A DNA stretch of 64,000 bases from Stropharia rugosoannulata (taxonomy: Eukaryota > Basidiomycota > Agaricomycetes > Agaricales > Strophariaceae): NCBI GenBank assembly GCA_028532985.1, contig JANCIK010000012.1, forward strand, positions 682,001 through 746,000. The letters are read 5' to 3'. Both the position numbers and the translations under genes were made by a program. Numbering within the stretch: the stretch's first letter is position 1; every line of letters starts with the position of its first letter. This document shows positions 55,971 to 64,000 of this stretch, in pieces. The notes below the pieces were generated by a model. It searched no databases, had not been told where the DNA came from, and saw nothing but the letters and a program-made list of their open reading frames with translations.

Positions 55971-57398
55971 TTACGACCCTACGTCGTACGCATCGCAACA
56001 CACACTCTCAAGCCATAACACCTGACGAGTGTTGTGGCAAGTACACTGAACCCCGAGGTGAGGAAGCCTGCATATACCTATGATAGGCACTTCAGTGGCG
56101 GGGGGAACGGTTTCAGGAACCAAAGAAGAGACCGCGAGTGAGCCATGTCTTCGTCCCTTACCGGCAAATCCTGGTGTCTCCCTAACTGGGGAGTGGGTAC
56201 CAAGCCGCGGAGGGACCACGGAACGACCGACAGGTAGAGAGAGACGAAGAGCCGGAAGCCGTCGCAGGTCAGCAGCGTACTGCAGCACGCGCGCACACTG
56301 CGCCTCACTGAGCACCGGCGCCAGAAAAGACAGGATGTAGAGTTTAAGTTCGATAGGGAGAGTGGCAAAGCTAGTAGGCAGAGGCTTCGCATCATCTCTG
56401 GTCTTGCTGCCTCGCATTAATAGCGCCCGCCCCCACTTTAGCAGCAAAAATGCATCCCAGGCCACCGCGTGCCGTAGGACTACGTTGCGCCCAATGATGG
56501 TCTCTAGAGCCGTCGTCAGTTTTGCCATATCCGCGCCGCAGCCGCTTCCGCGCGCGTAATGTGCGAGGGTGCCGCCAACGCCGACCCACTCGCGTAGACC
56601 CAGTGCATCAGCATCGATTGCAACACCGCTGTCTCCTTCGTGGACCTCTTCTTCCGTAAGCTCGTTTGAGAACATTTCTACCTTTTGTATGCAGTAGTTT
56701 CTCCTGAGAGAATCAACAATACGCCGCACACCATTATATCCAAGATAGTTGGCATTCGCGCTGAACGCAATGAGAGTGCATTTAGGAGATGCAAGATACT
56801 CTGCTAGCAAACTGGCATCAGAATGCATGAGGCCGCACATTGAGATCCCCAAAATGCGGAGGCTTGATAGCTGGTGAAGGTTGGAAAGCAGAGACGCGCG
56901 AAAGTCAGAGGAAAGTACGTTGTTGGAAATGTGCAAGGTAGTCAGGGAAGTCGATATCGCATCTATGAAACGTTCTGCGAGAGACGAAGTACCACGGATG
57001 ATGTTCTACGACAATATAACCGGTGAAATTACGCTGTATATAAGTAACTGAACATACCGATCTCAAATTCAAAAACATTACAGTGGGTTGCTTTATACTT
57101 TCTAGCCAATCGATTAGAGCAGAAAAGCCGCGGTCGCCCATTCTCGTGTCATTCATGGCTACAGTGTTGAACGTGTAAGGGAACTCGCCTGAATGAGTCA
57201 ATACTGAGTATATGCTGTCTGGCAAAGAACGAGGGACATACCGTTCAAAGAGCTATCATCTCCTGTGATTAACCATCTAAAAAGCATCTCACAGCCATCG
57301 TCGTGCAGAGCAACGTGGGTGAGCTCCAGATCTTGTGAGCGACTTGAACGTAACTTGTCAATACATTCGTTGCCTTGTCCAATTCTTGTTATAACCTC
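55971..57398 (-). CDS. Leucine-rich-repeat protein with F-box-like C-terminus, 5' end unresolved
   Basis: The exons seen on the minus strand read ITRIGQGNECIDKLRSSRSQ, then HVALHDDGCEMLFRWLITGD; after an intron, GEFPYTFNTVAMNDTRMGD; and after a further intron a long exon with ribonuclease-inhibitor-type LRR segments (TTLHISNNVLSSDFRASLLS, SLRILGISMCGLMHSDASLL, IAFSANANYLGYNGVRRIVD). Near the C-terminus TSFATLPIELKLYILSFLAP resembles an F-box start, an unusual position. The final 60 residues contain CTCH and CCD. The exon at 57398 begins just after an acceptor (ATTATTAG), but no upstream exon joins well: the ATG at 57452 would need a 26-nt intron. The true start is therefore unknown. Confidence 0.7.
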
Positions 57399-57928
57399 CT
57401 AATAATTGGGTCAGGCATGCGAACCTGTTGAAATATATGCGGCCGTTGCCATAAGATAATGTTATTCTGGCCAAGTAAGCTTAGAGCAATTCGGTGTTAG
57501 TGTCAAAAGGCACGTTCTGCAAACGTTGAACGTTCTCCGTTGGCGGCACCTGTTGGCACCTAGGTAATCAGCAAGATCATCGGCCCGCTTGAATGTCCGC
57601 CGGCTCCCGCCGGCCGCCTCACTTGCCTCAACTCACACTGAAAAAATACATCGTTCAAAAAAATCGTATTCACTTGTTCAGGATGTTTCATTCCTCACGA
57701 AATACCAACCAAAAACACGGAACAAAAACAAAATCACAAGCCTCAAAGTGTTCTCCTCCACAAGCTAAATATCATATGTCATGATCAATATATGACATCA
57801 CTTATAACCAGAGCTATAATTGTACTTACAACCAAAAGACCTCGTCCGTCAGCTTTACATACCCCATCCTTTACTTACTGACACTAATTCGAACAAAATT
57901 TAACGCAAACGAAACAAGACTACCGTCA
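57399..57928. other. Divergent promoter region
   Basis: Lies between the LRR gene (minus) and the monooxygenase gene (plus). A missing first exon of the LRR gene may be here. A 63-codon frame at 57593 has no support. Confidence 0.45.
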
Positions 57929-60499
57929 ATGGAAGCCTCGAACGCCCTCGGCCAACTGGCCTCCGACTACATATCAGGGTCTGCTAAAGCATTTCAACAA
58001 CGCGACGTCTTCACTTTATTCAGCCCAACACGCGTGCTTAAAGTCATATGGAATATATGGTACATTATAACACAGGCAGTAATAATCGCCTTATTCAAAC
58101 CACCTACGGTAAGTAGTATTTATGTATGACTTGAGTAGTCTCCCTCAGATCTACTGCGTTAGCCCCCAGAAAAGCTAAGAAACCCCCGAGGGCGGATTGC
58201 AGTTATTGGCGCTGGGGTAACGGGTGTGAGCTCGGCTGCGTGCGTATTCTCCGTGTATTATAACGTCTTTATCTAACCATTGTTATAGACACGCCGTAGC
58301 TCATGGCTTTGAAGTAGTCATCTTCGAACAAGCGCCTGCAAACAAACTCGGTGGTATCTGGGCACAAGTAAACGAAACATCTGGTCTGCAGCTGAACTCT
58401 TTGCTGTACCGCTTCCACCCTGCTGTGCTATGGACACATGCCTTCCCAAATCGCGATGAGGTTCTTGCTCGTAAGACTGCCTATTCTGTTCCGAAAGCTA
58501 TCATTATGGCTAAGATCCGTTATCTTCTGCCTTTACTAGAGATTCGCTATGTATGGGAAGAATACCGTCTCGACTCACGCACGCGCTTCGATACCAAAGT
58601 CGCTTCTGTCCGCAAGGTCGCTCCACCCGATGGCGAAGACGGCAGCGATCTGGCGACGAGAGGCCGCTCACGGTGGATCATCAATGACGACGAAGAACAC
58701 CCATTTGACGCCGTCATTGCCACCGTGGGAACATGCGGCGAACCCAATTGGATCAACTTGCCTGGAATGCCGAAGCTCGAAAGTGGAAAGGAGGGTAACG
58801 AGAAGGAGGAGTCTTCTGAAGGCCCAGAACAGGACGTGCCACCCTCTTCTACAACCTCCGAGGATGACGAGAATGCGCACTTGGTGGACCCGGCCGTGAC
58901 GTTTGCAAATGTGGTAAAGCAAGGCGAAATTTCCAATCCAGAGCCAGAAGGGAGCGCCCGGCAGGTGGAATCAGACGCGAGCTACGCAGAGGTCGTCAAA
59001 AAAGGAGAATTAGCGGTAGTTGATGGTCTGCACCACCACGATGGCGAAAACGACCAGCACAAAGGAGACGCGCAAGACCAGGAAAACGCTAATGACAAGC
59101 AGGAGCAGGAAGTCACATACAAAGGAAAGATCCTACATTCCTCACAGCTCGATGACCCAGATTTTAAGCTAGACGACGGAGCACGCGTGGTGGTCATTGG
59201 GAGCGGCGCAAGCGGTGTAGAAGCGGTCGAGACGGTGTTGCAACGGTTCGGTAGTACAGCTGACGACCACGCTGATGGGAAGAAAAAAGGCAAGGGCAAA
59301 GATAAACATAAGAAGGGCGTCGAGGTTACTATAATTGCCCGGGACGACAAGTGGATCATTCCGAGAAATATCGCACTCGATACCGCTATTGCTGGGCAGC
59401 CTTTTGGCAGGGAGATGCCTCTCAGGTATGTCTACTTGTCTTCGTCCGCAAATCCCTGCTTACACCGGTTTTTAATTCACTTAGTTTCATATGGGAAACC
59501 TTCCTAAAATATTGGCAATACCCTGGAGTTCAGGAGCTGGTTCCAAGTGGTACTGGGATATATGAGGGTACACCTGTATGTATAAATTTCTTGGGTTCAT
59601 CCGTGTCAGCACCGATCTGATTTTTTTAGGTTGTAAACGACGCATTCCTGGACCACATCAGGAAACGACGGTGCGCTTATGTTCGTGGAGCACCTGTGCG
59701 CCTCACAAAAACGGGCGTCCTTGTTGAAGCGCGTAAAGGAAAGAGCAAATCCGAGAACGGGGGAAAGAAAAAAGAAAAGAAGGAGGGACCTTTGATCGAG
59801 GATATCGCTCCAGGTGAAGAGCGCGAGCTGCAAGCAGATGTCATAGTATTTGCTACGGGATATAAGAAGCCAAGCCTTGATTTCTTGCCCAAGGAGCTGT
59901 TTCCCGAGGGTTATGAGGTGTGCTGGCCTAGGCTTCCTCCGAACAATACTTGCTAACATGATCATTTATAGCGCCCTGACCTCTACCTTCAAAATTTCTC
60001 AACGGAAGATTGGTCAATACTGACGACGAACAGTGCATACATGAATGCTATCGGAACAGTCGGGCATTTGTGAGTGTATTCGTGAGATGGCAGTGGGGAT
60101 GAACGAAGACACTAATACTACCTGTTATAGCCATATCGGAATATGTACGCACTAATTAATACTTTGTCCTTCACTCCGCTTGGCTCACCTTAACCTCCAG
60201 ACACGCGGATACTGCTTACCCTTCTGCTCGATGAAGGTGCGCGGCCGACGCCAAAGGACATGAAGCTCTGGGTCGATGTCCTACGCTTTATTAAGCGCGG
60301 TGCTACAGGAGGCGCTCTTGGATTCTTCACTTACATGGAACTAAGTGTGTTTTTCTCTAGTTGTGTGGGTTTATTTTTCCTTGCTGACTCGTCTACTCGC
60401 AAAGCAATCTGGCTTTTACTCTTCCATCTCCTCAGGCCTGACCGCTTACGATGGCTGTTCTTTATCATGAATGGCTGGGGCGTTTACACGAGCCGTTAG
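57929..60499 (+). CDS. Flavin-containing monooxygenase-like oxidoreductase
   Basis: FAD- and NADPH-dependent monooxygenase, 707 residues in nine exons: 57929-58108, 58163-58239, 58289-59425, 59485-59575, 59630-59917, 59972-60069, 60131-60144, 60201-60344, 60405-60499. An N-terminal hydrophobic segment (VIWNIWYIITQAVIIALF) precedes the FAD motif (RIAVIGAGVTGVSSAA). LGGIWAQVNETSGLQLNSLL is the FMO-type WxxN region, and VVIGSGASGVEAVETVLQ the NADPH-binding GxGxxG. VIVFATGYKKP is the family's F/L-ATGY signature. Between the two nucleotide motifs lies a charged insert (about 58760-59140) with two similar units (FANVVKQGE and YAEVVKKGE), not a usual part of the family. Exon 7 is 14 nt. The 60-nt last intron (60345-60404) is preferred to reading through because it gives a continuous amphipathic C-terminus (TIWLLLFHLLRPDRLRWLFF). 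Confidence 0.87.
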
Positions 60500-60829
60500 A
60501 CAAGAAGTTTGTTAGGAAGGAAACCCATAGACTATCTTTGATTGATGATAAATATATGACACACATGACTGAGTATTTTGTACTCAAAAGCCTACATTAC
60601 TTAGTTCTCAAGCCTACGCTTTCCATAATTCGCTTTCAAAGTTGGACTCCTATTTGGATTTCGGCAGGAGTACATGCAAATCCTTTTCGCAGTCTTCCCA
60701 TTCAAGCCTCGCTACTTCTGCGTGTCTTTCGGAGCGGGGGACAAAAATAACAGGGAAATCGCGAGGCCCATTTGCCAGCTGAGGAAATAATATATCGTGT
60801 TTCATGAGTATGAAGCAGGAGAGTCAGCA
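60500..60829. other. Region between convergent genes
   Basis: 3' flanks of the monooxygenase (plus) and P450 (minus) genes. Nothing else seen. Confidence 0.45.
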
Positions 60830-62928
60830 TCAAACTGTACATACATCTCCTCCAAATGCCGCATCACTGATATCATACTGGAATGGCAATCCCGTGACCG
60901 GATCGGGAGCTTTTGATTTTTCGATCTTGAACGTCCATAGGAGCATTGCGATTGAAATCCAGAGGGCTCTCTCCGCAAAAGGGGAACCGGGGCACACTGT
61001 TTAATTTCGTAGTGGTGAGTTATTAGGCACACTCACTGGCAGAGACACAAGGACTCACCACGTCTTCCATGCCCAAACGTGCTCGTTACGTAGTCTGTGC
61101 GTAGTTTACCAGAATCATCCAGATGTCTTTGTGGGTCAAATCTATCAGGCTCGGTATATGTTGCTGGGTCATGTTCAATTGCCCTGTGTGAGTTTTCGCG
61201 GTATCAAAATGATGCAAAATGGAAGGAACAAACGTAACTATTACCAGGCTACAGCAAAGACGTAGGTCCCCGCTGGTACAAAATATTGTTTCCCGTTACA
61301 TTCAATTATGTCATCCTCCGTCGACATGTGAGGTATACCTGAGCGACCAGGAGGGCGCCACCGCAAGGTCTCTAAATTCTCATGTAAATATCGTGACTTA
61401 TTCTATGAACAGAAATACGTTGCATACTGACCACGTACAATGGCCTCAATGTATGGCAGGCTTTCGCGATCGGAGAAAGTTGGAAGGCGGTCAGCTCCTA
61501 CAACATTATCGAGCTCCTTTTGCGCAATGAGTACCCACTCAGGGTATACAAGAGTAGCAAGGATGAATGATGCAATAGTACTGGTGGTCTTGACAGTGTG
61601 TTGACATGTGGATTTAGTGTCAAGGACGCCTTACTATATCACTCACGGTTTCAATACCAGCCTATGCACAAAAAACCTAGTTAGATAAATAAACCAAGTT
61701 GAATAACGTATATGTCGAACTGACCCCTGCAAACTGACCCATGAAACGACTCTGATCGCCTTCGAGATTCTCCTCACTCGCAAACTCGCTTGCCCATCTA
61801 TAAATAGATTACCTGTATGAACCAGAATAAAAAGGTAGTAGATATTCAACGCACGTGTGTACTTCAGCGCCTTTTCCGGAAACAGCATCAGAGATAATCT
61901 TTGAGTAGAACTCATCATGTCGTTTGTGAAAGGCTTTTGTGCGCATTCTCCAAGGCAAGGGTCCCGGAATCCAGTCCAAGAAGGGTAAAAAGTTGATAAT
62001 ACAAGCCGGAAGATTGCACAGTTCGAGTATTTGATCGGCCAGCTTGCAGGTGAATTGGCATTATGATTGATATTGTCGCCGTTTACTATGCTTAGTCACA
62101 GATGTTGCTTCTGATAGCTCAAACTCATTCCCAGTTGGACAGTGAATTCCAAATGCTGCTGCAAGAACAGTGCTACCGATCATTCTAGGTTTATATTTGA
62201 GCGTCGAAGTACACCTTCAATACTTAGAAGAACTGGATCACCGTTTAATCAGATGCATGGCGTCGTTGCTATTACTGAGCAGTTGCTGTACTGTAAGCAG
62301 CGTCTCAAAGCGATGAAGCGGTTCTGTCATCCCAGCTCGCACAGATGACATTACAGCTGCTGTCAGCCTGTGTCCTATGTAGAAGGCTTCCGTTTCGCCA
62401 TGGAAGGCCCAATAAGATCCGTCAGGATCGAAATAACGCTCCTGGTAGCACATTAATATAAAAGCTTGAGTATTATATACCAAGTCAAACGTTGCAGACT
62501 CACGATGTACAGCACATTTGGGCGAGATGAAAACTTTGCTGAGCGCTTGTCCAATATATCATGTGCTATCTTTATGTCACCAATCAGGAGCACGGACTGC
62601 CCACCATTGTGAATCATTACCAATGTGAAAAAAGAATGGCACGAAACTCACAGTTCCAGCCAAATTTAAAGAAACGAGGGGCCCATAATCTCGAATGAGT
62701 GTACGAAAATATGTACCAATGTGCTGCGAACAAAAGTTGTAGATGCAAAATTGGTTTGAAATTGAACCATACTACCTGTCGTGGAATCTGTAAAGCGTGT
62801 CCTAGGATAAATAGACCGCGAGGTGAGGGAGGAAGCTTCGGTGTGCAAGAGAATCGGATAAGACGATAAACCACCCAAGCCGCTACCACGAAGGCAGCGA
62901 CTACTTGATACAGAGTAGGTACATCCAT
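60830..62928 (-). CDS. Cytochrome P450
   Basis: Haem-thiolate monooxygenase, probably anchored to the endoplasmic reticulum. At least ten exons join in frame to about 500 residues. The ATG at 62928 gives an N-terminal anchor (YQVVAAFVVAAWVVYRLIRF) and the Pro-rich hinge (KLPPSPRGLFILGHALQIP). Landmarks: DYGPLVSLNLAGT, ILDKRSAKFSSRPNVLYI, ETLLTVQQLLSNSNDAMH, LCNLPACIINFLPFLDWIPG, the I-helix (FAGAGIETTTSTIASFILAT), DRESLPYIEAIV, the ExxR motif (ETLRWRPPG), VPAGTYVFAVAWAIEHDP, PDRFDPQRHLDDSGK, and the haem loop FGHGRRVCPGSPFAERALWI with the axial Cys. It ends GGDVCTV, stop at 60830-60832. All expected elements are present; apparent stops within the region fall in introns. The clan cannot be fixed without comparison. 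A TATA box lies 37-43 bases upstream of the ATG. Confidence 0.92.
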
Positions 62929-64000
62929 GGGCTGTTGGAAGATGGCCCACTGGTACGTCTCGTGTTTTATACTCTCTTGCAATCAAGGTAATGTCATCTT
63001 TTCATCAGCGACAATTTTTATTAAAGATTCACATTATCCTTAGCCTCTTCTAAGTACCTTCTTTCCCCTGCGGCCATGGACGTGGTGTGAGAGTGGTTTT
63101 CCAAAGCTCTAAATGTACATGGAATCGTGAAGGCATTCTGATTACCACCATATCAAAGAAAGCCGCACTCATAAACTTAGCTTATTAGTTTGAGGGTATA
63201 TGTATATTCCATTCATAACTTTGGAATACATATGTCGTTTTGTGTTATATGTTTTTTGGCATTGAAGTCTGCGATTCGGTACATTCCAAAAATAGATTCT
63301 CCAACTCAGATAAGCAGGGAAAAAGATGCCTTATTTTGCATACTAAGTGATATATAAAATTGGGAAATGAGAGCTATATTACGTTCTCTGAAGTCTTTCT
63401 AAGTATATGTATCCCGTGTTTTTCATTTACATGCCTGAACAGTGACATGTTCAATGTGTTCTGTATCAGATGAGTAGCTGAGCTATTTTCTAAAGTTGGC
63501 CAAGTTAATGATAGGCGATCGTGGTAGCAGCACATGCAACTTTATGCCAATTAACAATTATGTATAAGCTGTGTTTCCACATCAACGAAGCTTAACAGCT
63601 TTTCAAAGCTGCTTTGCCCACCCAATGAGAGGTGGGTGCTCGTGTACGTTTGATTGACAATGGGAACTTTACGTGAGATACGTGATGTTGTACGTCCAGA
63701 AATAGATTGGAGGCTTATCTGCGACATCGAATCATCCATAGAGGATTTATGATCAAAGGGAACATACAATATAGCAACTATAAAGGCTTTCGTGAATCAT
63801 AAATGCCTCATAAACGAGCTAAGGAGATAGTAACGCTCATGTCCGGCCGAAGAGCAGGTTATCAGAGCTTGAAAAGGCAAAACGGAGGCAGTACGCAAGG
63901 AGAACAAAACAAAAACACCTGCCTACCTGGGTATGTTTTCACATCGCAACCTGTGCCACTGAGTATATGGCCAATGTACGAGTCCACCTGCACAGATGTC
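62929..64000. other. Right-end intergenic region
   Basis: TATAAAA on the minus strand at 62965-62971 serves the P450 gene. A 72-codon minus-strand frame at 63551-63769 starts with a non-ATG codon and lacks support. A possible gene start lies at 63803. Confidence 0.5.
63803..63929 (+). CDS. Possible 5' exon of a gene running off the window
   Basis: ATG at 63803 (MPHKRAKEIVTL) with a second ATG at 63839 (MSGRRAGYQSLKRQNGGSTQ) reads basic polar residues to CLPG, then GTATGT at about 63930, a good donor. A TATAAAG lies only about 20 bases before the first ATG, which favours the second start. No family is visible in so short a piece. Confidence 0.25.

Noticed and set aside
60345..60404. Read-through C-terminus of the flavin monooxygenase
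   Set aside because: An intron with GTGTGT donor and GCTGAC branch site keeps frame and gives a continuous helix.
60830..62928. P450 as a pseudogene with many stops
   Set aside because: All apparent stops fall in introns with usable splice sites; every catalytic motif is intact once joined.

Overview
The window looks like nuclear DNA of a filamentous basidiomycete fungus, most likely an Agaricomycete. Genes are intron-rich, with introns mostly 45-75 nt, GT..AG ends and frequent CTGAC/CTAAC-like branch sites. Genes lie on both strands, with no operons or Shine-Dalgarno context. The products are eukaryotic: TOM70, DPH2, DPH3, a Ypp1/TTC7 protein, a mitochondrial carrier, F-box proteins, a microsomal P450 and a DMT transporter. 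All exon structures below were worked out by hand from splice signals and reading frame; no search was run.

Layout. 0-5 kb: degenerate repeats, a possible broken secreted-protein gene, and two small secreted-protein genes. 5-10.5 kb (minus): TOM70 and a long coiled-coil protein. 11.9-18 kb (plus): F-box protein, mitochondrial carrier, GNAT acetyltransferase, glyoxalase-fold protein with a C-terminal membrane segment. 18-20.8 kb: gene-poor, with a GTTAGTAAC-rich patch and degenerate tandem repeats. 20.8-27.1 kb: conserved unknown protein, then DPH2 (minus). 27.1-28.7 kb: gene-poor, with a 222-bp CACTG-ended inverted-repeat element. 28.7-33.5 kb: Ypp1/TTC7-like protein. 34.1-39.3 kb: SDR oxidoreductase, a tandem pair of NTF2-like proteins, and a secreted multi-repeat protein. 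39.8-43.6 kb: DPH3 and an F-box protein. 45-49.3 kb: large membrane protein. 50-57.4 kb (minus): second SDR, EamA transporter, AlkB-like dioxygenase, LRR protein. 57.9-60.5 kb: flavin monooxygenase. 60.8-62.9 kb (minus): cytochrome P450.

The most unusual locus is 37.3-39.3 kb: a predicted 462-residue secreted protein built from five near-identical ~44-residue modules. Four are each carried by one exon of 132-135 nt, and every intron in the gene is phase 2. Each module has the same amphipathic core (FGLGLLGRLPMAK) and an EAR/VAR site; RR sites flank the array. It resembles a precursor of multiple secreted peptides. It lies next to a short-chain dehydrogenase and two NTF2-fold proteins, so a peptide-biosynthesis neighbourhood is possible but unproven. 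A fragment at 0.47-0.72 kb carries the same QQQ-RR signature and may be a decayed relative.

Two genes of one pathway, DPH2 and DPH3 (first step of diphthamide synthesis on elongation factor 2), lie about 13 kb apart. The right end is rich in oxidative enzymes (SDR, AlkB-like, FMO, P450), but nothing in the sequence shows that they form one pathway.
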